This document shows, piece after piece, positions 1-12,600 of a DNA stretch of 64,000 nt. This stretch comes from Euglena gracilis (lineage: Eukaryota; Euglenida; Euglenophyceae; Euglenales), in the NCBI GenBank assembly GCA_039621445.1, contig CP154954.1:52285526-52349525 (forward strand), given 5' to 3'. A program made the position numbers and the translations under genes. The notes beneath the pieces were generated by a model. It worked only from the letters and a program-made list of their open reading frames with translations, was not told the DNA's origin and made no database searches. Each line of letters begins with the position of its first letter. Within the stretch, counting starts at the first letter, position 1.

Positions 1-224
1 ACTCCAAAACAATATAGATGCCATCCTGCAAAATGGAACGGTTGATTTGGCAGTTGCATGAGTGATACTCAACTGCGAATTGGTCCCAGAATGCGGAGTA
101 TGCGACTTCGAGATGTCTGGACAGACATTTTGGTAGAAAAACAATTTCTTCTTAGATGGCCAAACATGCACTTAAGGATTTCTCCAAAGAAACCCAAAAT
201 TGTCCGCCGTTCCGGAACTGGCGG

Positions 225-1815
225 TACTTTGCGCGCACCTGCGCACGTAAAGACACCCCCCCCTTCTCGGGCGCAGTTGCGCACTTTTTGACCCCCAATT
301 GCGCGCATTTGCGCCCGCTTTTACGGCAAGCTTGGGCGCAACTGCGCGCAATCCGACTCCTCCAGTGAGGCGTGTGCCCAGCACTGGCAGCGACACTGAG
401 AGAACCAAGGGTGACATGCAGTCCTCACCACTAACCCCCCAGTGGCTTTAGAACAAACAGGAACAGGAACACACACCAGGTGCCAGGAACTAGAAACCTC
501 TACCTCCCGTGTTGGAGACCGCGAACAAACGAATCAGAGGGAACCACGCCCAGTACCGAAACGCGCACACTTGCGCCTGTGGACGTACACACTCCGTGCG
601 CACTTGCGCGCGGATTGAGGCTGGATGAGGGACCCTGTGGCCTGGGATGAAAACCCAGGCAGGGACGTGATGCTCAGCGCAAATGTCGTGCGCATGTGCG
701 CGCGTTAGTCATCCCTCAGTTTTTAGTCTGCGTGGCCCCTATTTTGAAGCCCCTGCCAACAGACACCACGCAGGGAGGCTGCCACTGTCCCCAGGCACAG
801 CACTGGGATGCTGAGACCTTGACACTGGCCACGGGAGAGGGGTCTTCAGTGGCCAGGGTCGCGCGCATGTGCGCCCAATTTGGGGTCTCTGAGGAAAGAA
901 TCACATGTCTGAAAACGTGCTGAACGGGGTTAACCCTCATTGAACTGCACGGTGAAAACGTCCCGCTCTCTTAGTTCCGAAACGCACCCAAAAGGGCCTG
1001 ATTTATTGTGATGGCTGACAATTGGTGCCGCAGTCGGCAGGTCTGATTTTGCGATCCCTGCAATACCCCCCGCCACAGACCCGGTTTCCGGATTATTTTC
1101 GGATGAACACAAGCCAAAATCAGACCTGCCAAAAAAGAGGGCATCGTGGACCCAAATTCAAAAAACGAGCACTCACCAATGAAATTTCCTTTGAAAACAA
1201 GCTTAACGCTTCCAAAAACGGCCATCATTTCCCGGAGTTTTACGCCCAGCACAAGCAGCATCGCGCCCCACAAACAGTGCACGTTGAAGCGAGGGTGATG
1301 GTGTCTCCATTCCCAAAACACGAAGGGCCGCTGCACACACGGACGCACTGTGCACGCACGCAGGCGCACCCCGCAGGCGGCCCACCTCTAATACACAGGG
1401 CGCTGCACACCACTGCGTGGAATCGCACTGAAGATTTCAAAGGAGGGGCCGCAGCTCTTTACAGACGAGCCTGTAAACTTCCCTCACCGTGGCAAAATGT
1501 CGTTCCCCAGTTGCTCGAGGTCGGGCACAGGTGGCAGGGTCCAGCATCTCCTCCCACCAGCACGTAAACACGGCGTTGCCCAACGCTGCAGCACACCACC
1601 AGCCACACTACCTGATGCATGTCCAAATGGCCTCCCTCATCATCATCACACCCTCTGCCCCGCGGCACCGGCAGCTCCCAACGCTCCAACCCAGCGGCAC
1701 CTTGCACAGCACACCCCACGTCTTGCACGGGTGCGGGGACACCGAAACCGGCCGTTTTCGGACGTGAAAGCTTTTTCTCAGGCAGTCCACATTTCGGCGC
1801 ACATGCGCCCGACCC
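225..1815. repeat. Dispersed GCGC palindromes of the 2.0 kb element
   Basis: Imperfect palindromes of the form GCGCGCA-TTGCGC recur near 229-246, 299-316, 335-353, 596-616, 682-702, 866-884 and 1797-1815. The core varies (CCTGCGC, TTTGCGC, ACTGCGC, TGTGCGC). They resemble degenerate versions of the TTGCGCAATTGCGCGC sites in the 11.6 kb element, which suggests common descent. Confidence 0.6.
1612..1721 (-). CDS. Possible exon inside the 2.0 kb element
   Basis: On the minus strand a GC-rich open stretch lies between an acceptor-like CGTGCAAG and a donor-like GTAGTG. Two frames are open: one reads an acidic peptide with CDDDEGGHLDMHQ before the donor, the other a cysteine-rich peptide. I recognise neither, no partner exons were found, and a chance open frame is quite possible. 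Confidence 0.2.
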
Positions 1816-2149
1816 GACCACCGAAGATCTCTCTTCTGCCGCTGTCCCCTGGCCTTCAGCCGCCGGGGTTTCAAGGCCGAGACACGAGTAATTTTTTTAA
1901 TTTTGCCTTCGCTGGCCGAGGTTTCAAACCCGAGCCGTGGCGGTCTCTTTGACGTGTCAAAACTTGTCAATTGGACGCACTTCTCGAGGTTCACACCCCG
2001 AGACACCACAACCATGCGCTCGCAACATGTCCGAGGTACACCCGTTGTTTCAAACACCGAAAATGAAAGCAGAGGGACACGTCGTGTCCCTCGCAAGCAC
2101 TTGCACCCAAATCGGCAAAAACCCTTAAATGCGTGTTTGGCCATCTAAG

Positions 2150-3412
2150 TTCTTTGTGCATTCCCCTGAACTTTTTCACAAAAATCAGGAAGTCAAAACG
2201 TGCAAAAAATACAATTACAATTGAACCCCTCCCCCCAAAATGAGATCCTGGTTCGGTTGCTGAAAATCCTAAGGGTCTTATTTTGTGGGGGGGCATTTGT
2301 TGGGTCTCTTGTTGAAAATTTTACCCAAATTCCAACTGGAATTTCTGAGGCCCATGGACCCAACAGCTCGGTAGCCCACCAGTCGCAACCGGTCCTCGAT
2401 TGCCTGCAGCCAGCGGCAATAATACTCCAGATAAGAGGCAGAGGATTTTTCTCTGATAATACTGTCCCCAAAAATAAGAAACAATACCCTTTGGGGTGTT
2501 TGCATTCGGCACACGCCCACCCATCCATTGGGGAGGGGTGGGGGGCATGGGGTGCTTGCAGGGTTTTTTATTTTCAAAGACCGGGGGAGGGGGGGGCCAC
2601 CCACCACCCACCACCCACCTGGGGGGGGGGGTCCTGGGGGACCTATTTTTGAGGGGGGGGGGGATTTTCGAGAGGCACGACAAAGAAAATGCAATTTTTT
2701 TTTCGGTGGATTCGGCGTTGGTAAACAAAAAAAATCCGGTGCCTTCGGCGCTGGGCACCCACAAGCCAAAAAAGGAACCCCCCCCCCCCTGGGGTCCAAG
2801 ACTAAAAAAGCCTCTGGGTGTTTGCTTTTTTGAGGCGCTTTGGGGTTCAATTGAATTCCCCAGGGGGGGAGTCACCCAAATGGCCTAACTCCAGTGTTGC
2901 AAATACACAAGGGGGAGATCGGCTTTTCTGGGGGGCCTTAGCACCAGGGCTGTACGAGAAGGCCTGGTGGGAGGGGTTGGAACCCCCCAACCCCTCGTTT
3001 TTCGTTTGGGGATTTCCGCAGAGCCCTGGTGTCTGGGGTGCCCATACAAACTTCGGCCTTCGACTGTGATCAAACGCCAATTTACACAAAATTTTTGTTG
3101 TGTACCTATTCACCCCAATAATGTGCAATTTTGGTTAAAAAAAAGACAATTTCTGGTGAAAATAAAAACTGTTACACACACCCAATTTTTTTTTGCTTTT
3201 TTCCTGAATGGCATATTCGGCAGGCTTTATATTAGGGGCGGGGGGTTTTTGGATTCGGCGGCAAAACCAAACCCCCTGGGGTGGGCTTCATATTTGGGTA
3301 GGCTTACAGGAAAACGAGACCGGGGAGTCGACTGCGACCCCAACCCATTGGGTTTCAGGGATTCCATTTCCACCCTGACCGAGCCCCCCCCCCCTCCTGT
3401 AGGCCAAACAAC
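2150..3412. other. Gene-free interval with G-runs and small inverted repeats
   Basis: No coherent exon was seen. The stretch holds long G and C runs, a TTCGGCG-type short inverted repeat near 2725-2755 and an 84-bp hairpin-like unit at 2945-3028 that opens CAGGGCTGTACG and closes GCAGAGCCCTG. That unit contains GGCCTGGTGG followed by G-run/C-run arms, and its relatives occur near 14990, 18655, 37050, 43590 and 46281. Confidence 0.6.
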
Positions 3413-5760
3413 CTTGAACTAGCGAAGTTGAAATAGCCTCTGGGCGGACACCCCCGTCACCAAGTCGATCGGGAGCTCCAGCTTGATGCCGGAGTACCCC
3501 AGCCGCTCTCCCTCACAGGGGTTGACAACCATGCTCCAGCCAACCCGAATCCAAACCCCTGAACCGCGGCTGGACCCGGGTCTGGAAAACCTGCATCTGC
3601 AGGTTGCTGGACCTGCCGGCCACGGCTCTCCCCCCCCCCTCCAAACCCAAACCGGACCTTCCAAAAGCGTCCGGGGAGGCAACGAGGCAACCGCTGGGCC
3701 GAGGCCCCCGGCGACGAGGACGACGGCCGCCCAGCGGAACTCCGCCAGGCCGGCCTCCTCCGTTGCCTCGAAGCGGGCGTCGTCGTCGAACGGCAGCGTC
3801 TCCCCCTCCGGCACGCGGGGCGTGTACCCCGGGGGCAGGGGCCGCCCCGGGCGGCGGGAGGGGCGTCGGGTTTGAAGCGAACCCCAAGCCCCGGGGGGGG
3901 GGGTCAGGGGAAAGGGGGGGCACCAGACATGCGTGATGGCGTGGGGCGGGCCTCCGAGTGGCAAACCTGGGCGGGGGAGGGGCAGGGCAGCGCAACGAAA
4001 ATAAAAGCTGGTGCCTCCTTTGCCGGCCGTTGGGGGTTCCTTCTGTGCAGAAAAGAGGCGTGGGGTACGGCGAACGAACCCTCGAAACGACCGGGTCCGG
4101 ACGTTCTGGTAGGTGGTGGGAAGTCCCCCCCCAAAACCATAATGGTCCCATCTATCTACATGTATTCCACCATCCTGAAGTTCAATGGTCTTTCCTGCAA
4201 CATTCACATTAACAGGGTAGGACCAACGGTGAGCAACAAAAGCGGTACACAGCACTGGTGACATCGCCAACAATCATCAACAACAATCACCTAAAAATTT
4301 ATCAGCTGTTGTTAACCAAAAATGATATCTGGCCACTTCCCATGGGTGTGGCCCCTGTCCTCGAACGGGTTCACTCCGTCGCGGCTGTCCCGCAGCAGCA
4401 CCAGTGCTGAATCATAATGTCTTCACGCCGGAACAGAAACGTGGGAAATTATGGGCGACACCTCCTTCATTTAATACAAGTTTGGTGGCATGCACTTGGA
4501 ACTGGCATTGATGCAAGAGAACGTTATCTCAACCCCCCCCCCCCCCAATATCAAATTCTGATTTTTGGACGGGAATTTCAAGACCCGCTGGGGGTTTTTA
4601 TAATCGGGGGGTTCATATTTGGGTTGGCAAAACAAACTTCCGCGACCCAAAGCATGTATGCAATCTTGCCTCCATTTCGCCCAAACTTCATCATTTTTAG
4701 TCAAAATTCCAACCGATGACCATTTTGTGGAAAAATGTGTCAAAACCATGTACTGAAACTGTCACAAAGATGAAATAATTGAGATTTTTTTCCCTGTGCT
4801 CACGCGGCGCCTGCCGGCGTTGCCCTGGAGGGGGTTTTAATATTTGGGCGAAATTTCAGTAAATTTCAAAAATTTCAAGCGAAAATTCAACAGGGGGGTT
4901 TTATATTTGGGGGGGGGTCTGCATTTGGGGGTATATTTGGGGGGTTACACAGGAATTGTACCTCGCACAGGAATCGTTTCCAAGAATGCACACAACACAA
5001 ACTAGTACATATATATGCCAATGCAATGTAAAAAAATCGACTCATACCGGATGATTTCGGCCACAAAAAAAGGCAACGCCCCCTCTCCAGGGTTCGATAT
5101 AAGGACAGGTGGGGGGGAGGTCCGGACCCCCCTGCGGGCCAGGAGGGGGGGGGGGGGGGGGGGACACCCCCCCCACCTGTGGCACGGTCCGGGTGAACCG
5201 AAAATTTTTGACCCCCCAAAACGACCAAAAGTGCCATTTTGGGCACTTTTTGGGCAAAAATTTGCCAAAAATGCGAAAAAAAATTCGGCGCAAAGCGCCG
5301 GAGGAAAAAATTGACCCTTTTTGGGGGGGGTCCCGGGTACCCCCCCCCCCAGGGTCGGTCCGGACCCCCTGGCAGGTGGGGGGGGGGGGTGGGGGGACAC
5401 CCCCCACCTAAACCATGTACGCCCTCCTTATATCAAACCCTGCCCCCCTCCCCTCCTCACCACCGTTTCGTTCCGGCGTGAGCAGCCGCGCAGGCCGCCG
5501 GGGAGGCTGGCCTCGAGCCCCTCCACCTGCGCCAGGAACCGCCGCTTCTCCGCCCCGGCCTCGGCCCCCTCCGGCCAGTGGGCAAAGAGGTGTCCCTGAT
5601 CCGCGGCAGGGCCGGCCGCCGACCCAGTGGGGGGGTGGGCGGGGGACCCAACCCCAGGGCGGCCCGCGGCCCAGTGGACCGCCCGGCCCTGGGCGAGGGC
5701 GAGCAGCTCGGCGTGGAGCTGCGCGTGGCGTGGGGAGGCCCCGGGGGGCAGCACCGCCAT
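3413..5760 (-). CDS. Host gene O, unrecognised protein (3 exons visible)
   Basis: Exon 1 is 5464-5760, opening at an ATG (MAVLPPGASPRHAQL) and ending before GTGGTG. Exon 2 runs from about 3850 to 3658 and reads PEGETLPFDDDARFEATEEA before donor GTCCGG; its acceptor is unclear. Exon 3 begins at 3558 after TTCAG and reads NPCEGERLGYSGIKLELPID. Exon 2 exits and exon 3 enters in matching phase. Exon 3 meets a UAG at 3419-3421, but six bases further on there is an AAG/GTTGTT donor, so the frame may either stop or continue. I do not recognise the family. An inserted element at 5098-5442 fills the start of intron 1. Exon 1 could contain a 57-base GTTGGG...CAG intron, a multiple of three, so its length is uncertain. 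Confidence 0.5.
5098..5442. mobile_element. Small CAGGG-ended element (MITE-like)
   Basis: The left end CAGGGTTCGATATAAGGA pairs with the reverse complement of the right end, CAGGGTTTGATATAAGGA. The flanks are C-rich, so a target duplication cannot be judged. The interior has G-run/C-run hairpins and a segment at about 5180-5345 that recurs at about 18420-18600. Confidence 0.65.
5180..5345. repeat. Interspersed repeat, copy 1
   Basis: It shares long blocks with 18420-18600: a CACGGTCCGGGTGA-like start, AAAAGTGC-ATTTTGGGCACTTTTTGGG, ATGCGAAAAAAAATTCG and CGCAAAGCGCCGGA-like blocks in the same order. It lies inside the element at 5098-5442. Confidence 0.6.
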
Positions 5761-6218
5761 CCGCGGCGACCGGCGGCCGGCGGGGAGGGCTGGGGTAAGA
5801 GGGGGGCGAGGGGCACACCGGGGTGGGGGAGCCGAGCCATCCGGCCGGACGAAGACCGGGGGGCGGTGGGATGACCTCGCGAATATCCTTCGAGCTGAAC
5901 CGAATTTCGTAAAAAAAACACCAGTTTCTGTGAACAAGAAACCAAGGAAAGAACGCTCGCACCCACTCCCCCCCCGGAGGGGGGAGGAGGAACACTTGGG
6001 GCGGGGGTAGTTTTGGGTAGGCAAGCGGGGTTACTGAAATAATACAAATAGGCCAGACTGCCAGAGAGAGGCCTGGCATGTGTGCAGGTGATAGGGGTGA
6101 TGACTGGTTGATGGTGAGGTGGGCTGGGTCAAGAGAGGGTGCAGCCATGCAACACCAGAGGGGCCAGAAGGCGGCCGGAAAGAGGGCCGGAGGAAGGCGG
6201 GGGTGGCTGGGCGGGGGC

Positions 6219-6647
6219 TCAGGGGCGGGGCAGCAGGTACTGCGTCTCCTCGTCGTCCTGCTGCGCGTCCTCCGCGAAATCGCTGACGCGGAGCCGCGGC
6301 GCGAGTCCCGCCGTCTCCCGGCGGCAGAGCGTGAGGCGCATCCCACCCCTCCGGCTGCCGAGTTGAGGCGTCAGGGGGGGCGGGGGGGGGGGGGGGGGGG
6401 CACAGTGTGTGAACTTGAACCCGGCAAACGTGCGGGGACTTGCGCCGTATCATTTGCGCAGCGATGGGGTCAGGGCGGTGGGGTGACTCGGGATGGGTGC
6501 GCACCGGGAAACCCAACCATGCCCAGCGGGCCTCCGACCGGCAGTTCTGATGGACGAGCCGTGGGGTGGGCAGGATGAAGTGGACGCCGAGCACCGTGGT
6601 GGTGGTCACGAAGGCCACCTCCGGGTCCTTGACGAGGGCCGCAAAGC
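6219..6647 (-). CDS. Gene N, last two exons
   Basis: The penultimate exon (6518-6647) follows a CCCCACCCCAG acceptor and reads a short hydrophobic stretch (VAFVTTTTVLGVHFILPTPR) before donor GTTGGG. The last exon (6219-6354) follows CTCGGCAG, keeps phase across the intron, and ends DDEETQYLLPRP then TGA. The acidic tail after the last hydrophobic segment would be a soluble C-terminal tail. This is one of the best-supported gene ends in the window. Confidence 0.65.
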
Positions 6648-9600
6648 CTGGGGTGGGGGGAGAGGACGGCGTGGCAGCACCAGAAAAAAAGTGCCGTTTA
6701 ACATCGAGAAACTTTTTTCTGATGGCCTCTGCTTAATAATCTGCAGTCCCTCGGGGGGGGGTCGAAGTTTCTGTTGGACAGCCCAAGCTGGTGAATAATT
6801 TATTCCAGTGACGTTGCGAAGCGCTGGAAATTTTTTTGGCATTTGGCATTTTTTTTGGCATCCCCAAAACCTTCCGGAAATGTCTGTTTTGGCATTTTTG
6901 GGATGATTTTGGAACAAAATTAGCAAAAGAAACACAATATTTGGGCGCACCAGAGGAATTCTTTTTCCAGTTCGGCGGGAAATCATGTGATGTTTCAATT
7001 GAAATGGACCCAAAGATAAGCCCCAGGTATGTGTGTGAGTCTATGACATCAGTACCTGTGCAGGAAATTTTTTAGGCGAATTTTTTCAGAATCAAGTTCT
7101 TTAAAGTTTTTCTAAAAAACATTCTCCAGGGCGATCTGGGCACCGAACACAGGGATCCTCACATGTCCGTGCTGGCCGAGGCCAAAATGTATCCGTGATT
7201 TTCCGTGATTTTCCGTGAATTTCCTGTTTCCGGAAAAGGTCAAAAGCCACATTCCATTCTGCGCCGGAGCCATATTTGGGTAGCTGTGGCAGCAGATTGT
7301 TACTCCAAATTACAGTCCTGGAGATCCTCCAGGGCCTCGACAACAGCTGAAGCCAATTCCGAGTGCTCAACCCCCAAGTTTGGCCCTTTGGAAACCCAAC
7401 TGAATGCATGCTACAACGTATATCTTCCCTTGCATACCCAACAAAATGTTTATGATCGCATGCCCAGAACTGTCAATCCATTCATCAGTTCCTATCCACA
7501 CCTGTATACCTACCCCCCCCCCCCGGGAAACTGTCACCTGACAGGTTGGTCATACCGGGGACCCTGACAACGTTCTATCATGACAGGTTGGCCGGTACCA
7601 GGGACCCTGAAAATTTCCCGGGCGGGACCCTGACAGTTTCCCGGGTATGGCATTTCAAAGGAAAGTCAATGAAAAATGACCCTGACAGGTTGGCCGGTAC
7701 CGGGGACCCTGACAGTTTTCCGAGGGGGACCCTGACAAGTTCTCGGGCATGACAGTTTCCCGGGGGGGGGGTAGGTATGAAAATAGAAAACGTACAAGAG
7801 GGGGGAAAAACAACCTTTTTGTTCTTGAATTTTTTTCTTGATTGCCCCAAATGGGTTGCCCCCTGTCAGCGGACCGATATAGCGCTAGACCCTTCTGGAT
7901 GCAGCCTGGGTGGAAAGGTGGAAAGTCATTTTCTGAGTAAATAAACACCCACAGCCCTCAACCTCAATTTGTGTATATTTCTGGAGAACACCTCTGATGC
8001 TTTCGTGGTCCAATTTTGTGACCAGGAGACCAGAATGGAGGAAAGCGGCCACAAAATCATCTGTGATTGTCTGAATGAGGTTTAGCTTGCGTGATTGTCT
8101 GTTTGGAAAGGCAGAGAATGTGCAAAACATCCCATCAAAATGCATGTGCAAAAACGTTCAAAAAAGACGCAAAAAGTTTTCCGAACCCTCCGCCTCATCC
8201 GTGAATTCCCGTGAATTTCCGTGATTTCCGTGAAAATGGCCCTCCGCCCATTTCTGTGATCCTCCGTGAATTTCCGTGAATTTCCTTTTCAGGACGTGTG
8301 AGGATCCCTGCCGAACAGGTCGATAATCCAAAAATTCGAATCTATTTTTCCGAGTTTGGATAGAAAGACAAATGTTCCAAGAATGCCAGAAATCGTTGTT
8401 TTTTTTGTCCCTGGAGTTGGCTTGTTTTTGCTGAGAATTTTCTTTTCTTTTCTTTTGCATTTTTGCTCGTTCAGAGAAAATTCAGAATTCAGCCATTTGA
8501 AGGAATTTCGGACCAATTTCCATGGTTTTCAAGGTTATCTTTCGGGATTTCAGGAGACACGGAAACACTGCCTGGACGTGAGCTGTTTTGGCTCTCACAA
8601 ATGCTGCAATGAGAGGGTCTCCTTTTCTCAACCAACAATCCAACTCGACATTCCAACGCTGCACCTCAGACAGCATATCAGGCCTGTCCAGGCCGTTCAC
8701 AGTCCCAGTGCGCGATGTTCGCAGGTCTCTGTGCATGACAGTTTGCTGTGGGTGCTCACCTCCTTGCATTTTTCTTGAACACAACGTGATGCACAATTTT
8801 TTTCATGATGGTACACAAATAATACAATAAACCCAAGTGCGCACGCACGCATGCAGGCCTGTTGCCCCCGAAATGACAGCCAAGCCGCCCAGGCAGAGGC
8901 CGAGGGCACGGCTGGTGGTTGGGTAGCCCTCCGCTGTGGTCAGCGTCAGGGTCACCAAGGCGGCGACGAGGAAGCCGAGGGCGATGGTGGCGAGCACCTC
9001 CGGCACCAGCGGCTGCAGGTCCCGCAACACCTGCAGCCCAACGGAAGGGAAGGTGGCCGTGGCCGGAGGGGCTGGGGGAGTTCTTGGAAAGCAGAGTAGT
9101 GGGCCGTCCTCCCCCCACAGTTGTGGTCATTTGATTGCGCCGGTGTCCACACTGCTGGGCCACTCCTTCGGGGGATGGAACCTGACTTGCCAAACAAACA
9201 CGGTTGGCGCGGACGGTGCCCGAGCGTCGGCGATGGTGCACGGCACACCACGCACGCTGCGGCGCCGAGCAGGCAGAGGCTGAGGAGCGGCTTGCGGCCC
9301 ATCACGGCGGAGCCCCACATCACGGTCAGGGTGGCGAAGGCGCAGGCGGCCGACGTCAGGAGAGCACGGTCAGGTGTTGCTTTCGTGTGCAATTGGGTCG
9401 CGTACTGTGTTGCTGTGCTTTCATATTTCGATTTCTGAACGGACAAACTGTGGGGGGGGGGTGACGGTGGGCATATTTAACAGTGGCACTTTGTTCACGG
9501 GTGATAATGCACTTCATAGATGGATTTGCCTATTTCATTTGAGAATCCACCCTCACAACCCTTCCTTCGCTGGGGGGTGGGGTGGAAACAAACCTGTCCA

Positions 9601-12600
9601 TAATACGAGGGCCAGTCACGCAGCGACGCAAGCAGCAGCCGACGAGCAGTCCCAGGACGCTGTCTGACAGGAAAGACTCTGACACAGAGGTGGAATGCGT
9701 GGAAATACTCCAAATAATAAATACTCCCTGTGCAAAAGAACAGCTTTTCTGAAACGCATCAGTAGCTTCCAGACCTGTGTAATGTAATCAGGATGTGGTC
9801 CGGTACTCCAGATTTAGGAGGCGTAAATTGCCCATGAAAAAATTGACTGAAGTGGCACCCGGAACAGTAGGAAAATACTCCAAAAAACAGCCAAAATTTT
9901 CGAGTTGCACATCATGGCAGAAATTTTTCGGTGATTTTGAGTACGTAACAGATGAAGCGGAAAACCGCTTCGATGATTTCTGAAATTTATTTTTCAGCAG
10001 ATTCACAGGTAAATACGATACAGCTAAAAGGATGCAGAAAACCTACTACAAGCGACAAACAACGAATGATGTCATCTGTCCAGCAAATACACAGATACAG
10101 AAAGAGAATATATACATAGCAAATACCTGCGTGCAACTAACACATCAGTATAACAAAGAAAATAAAATAAAATGCATAATGAAGCGGAATACCGCTTCAT
10201 CGACACCCGTAGTCGCGATATTACACGAGATGCAACTGAATCAGACGTAACTGGAACACAGTTACATCTATGCTGTGCGGGATAAAAAAGGAGGAGAGGC
10301 CACGTTGTACCTTTGTCATCCACTGTCCCCGACACCGACGTTGGCCACCGTCGGTGTCGGTTGTTCCTGTGGGCTGCCGGGGCCGCAAGCGGCGGAAGCA
10401 GGCACCCGGCAGCCCCGTGGCTCCCCGCCTTGCACTGCTGGAGACAGAATGGTTTTAGGTCTAAACAGAATGTAGAACTAACATTTGAGGTTCGTGGTGC
10501 ACTTGGTAGTTTGGTCGTTGTGTAATGCGCAGAACAAATGCGCAGGTCCATGAAAAGAAAGTGATGAAGGCAAAACAAGCGGTTTTCCGCTTCCTTTGTA
10601 CGTAATTGGCACAATTTCACAAAAAGGGGAGAGGCTGGACCGGGTCCAATTCACTTCCCCGTACCCCTGAACGGTGCCCAGCCGTCAGGGGTTCGGTTAC
10701 GGCTTTTGCTGGACCAGGCAGGCGATCGTACAGTCCAAGCTCCCCATTCATCTCAATACATAAACGTTACCTAGTGTACAATGTACCTTGCCTACTGCAC
10801 TTTATGGTTCAGTCAAACGTTAAACGGTTAACAACATCGCGTATCGCATTGCAATGAGAACGAATCCACTCAGATTACCACCTCAGAATGAAGAGGAAGC
10901 GGTTTTCCGCTTCTTTTTAATAGGATGTGCAATATGCTTGATGTCCCTCGCGAGGTACATAACTGTTTACCGGTTGCATGTACATGAACAGGACAACATT
11001 CGGCATGTTAGCATCCAAATTAAAGAACGCGGTTACAGTGGTGTACCGAAGCCAAGATTGGTCAACTGCGTCTCGTTGTGCACGTATCTCCGCCTTTCGT
11101 ACGTCACTTGCGCTGAGTTCATCGAGTCCATGAGAAATCCTCTGCAGACATGACCTTGGCGGAGTTTTTATCATCAACGTCATGGTCAAAGACAGTTTTT
11201 TATGTGCACCAGATGAAAATGAAGCGGAAAACCGTTTCACCTACGACTGAAATCGCGATCATGTCTGTTTATACCGAATGATGTGACCACAAAGTACTAC
11301 ATTGTCCAGACCACACGCATTCAGGCGGTTTAGCTGAAAGTTCTCTGTGGGCTGCCGCCGGCAATGGCCAGCAAAGGCCGTAGGTGGCGGGGACTGCCCA
11401 CCCCCTCCACGTACGGTCTGTGGTTCCCTACCGGTGACAATCTACTTTTTTTGCTTTTACTGGACTCAGCGGGATTCCGCTTCATACGAAGCCGCACGTG
11501 TGGGTAGCGACTGTGATCACCCAGGCAGTCGGGTTCATCAGTGCGGATTGGACGCAGTTTGTTGGACGGTGTTTGCTTCGTGTTGTAGTACTAAATCACA
11601 TTGGTGTGGACAGCTAAAGAAAGATGGGACGTCCGTGTATATACCGAGATCAGGATACTATATATGCCTGTGCTGCTGCGATGACTGGGTGAGTCGGCAG
11701 GGTAGGGTAGTGACTGTGATCACAGCAGGCAGTCACGCAACTGTGGGTAGTGACTGTGATCACCCACGCAGTTCCAACAAAAAAAACAGGCATTAATTTA
11801 ATTAATTTCAAAATAAGGTTAAGAGGGAAGCGTTTTTCCGCTTCCTATAAAAAATAGGAGAAAAAAACGTAAATCCGACCGTACGTTTCTGTAACCCTGC
11901 AGGCGGGAGACGCGGAGGCGCAGCAGCGCTGCCTGGACGACGTCGGCCGAGAAGTGAGGGTGGCCGACGGGCTGCCCCCTGTGGTCTGGGTTCAGGGCGG
12001 TCAATGTTTTCTTTCATGTGCTGTCCCCTGAAATGAAGTTGGTTTCGTCGTTTCATTACATCTTCACGATATCATGGAGGATATCATTACATTCCGTCTT
12101 TTACTTCCTTTTTTAAAATCATCATAGATGAAGCGTAAAACCGCTTCGAATGACTTTCGTTACTTTTTAGTGTTTGCTCCTACCTAAGACGTTGCAACTA
12201 CATTTGGCCGATGTATTGCCCCGTGGCCAAAGACGTCCACCGGAGGATCATCCGCCACGTGGCCCTGAACGTCTCCGGCTTCATCCCGGAGGGGACGGAG
12301 ACGACCGCCTCAGCGCCGCCGCAGGGGGACACCCCGGCCAAGCAGGGCGGCCGGGACCCAAAGGAGCCCCAGGCCAAGGAGACCAAGGAGTCCCAGGACA
12401 AGCCCAAGGAGAAGGAGACCAAGGACAAGCCGGACAAGAAGACCACGGACACGCCCAAGAAGGGCGCTCGGGGGAAGCAGTCCGCCTCCTCGCAGCCTGC
12501 GCGGCACTCCTACGAGTCGTCCCCGGAACCGCCGGAGCGCCCGACACACAGGGAGAGGCCTAATGGTGGATTGTCTGTGATGGCTGTTCATTATGTCATG

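Larger units (their letters stand above)
151..2149. mobile_element. 2.0 kb TTAG-type element with terminal inverted repeats
   Basis: The left end starts CTTAGATGGCCAAACATGCA, and the reverse complement of the right end starts CTTAGATGGCCAAACACGCA. The inverted match runs about 30 bases with three mismatches. The flanks carry a 5-bp direct repeat, TTCTT, at 146-150 and 2150-2154, as expected for a target duplication. The interior is GC-rich and has several GCGC-centred palindromes but no long convincing gene. It is probably a non-autonomous relative of the elements at 9813-14126 and 21879-33511, whose ends share CTTAG followed by a GG-containing core. Confidence 0.8.

Noticed and set aside
3419-3421. 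Simple pseudogene explanation for every in-frame UAR
   Set aside because: Not fully rejected: it explains gene A, which also has frameshifts, but it does not explain the phase-perfect continuation in host gene M; both options are kept open in the findings.
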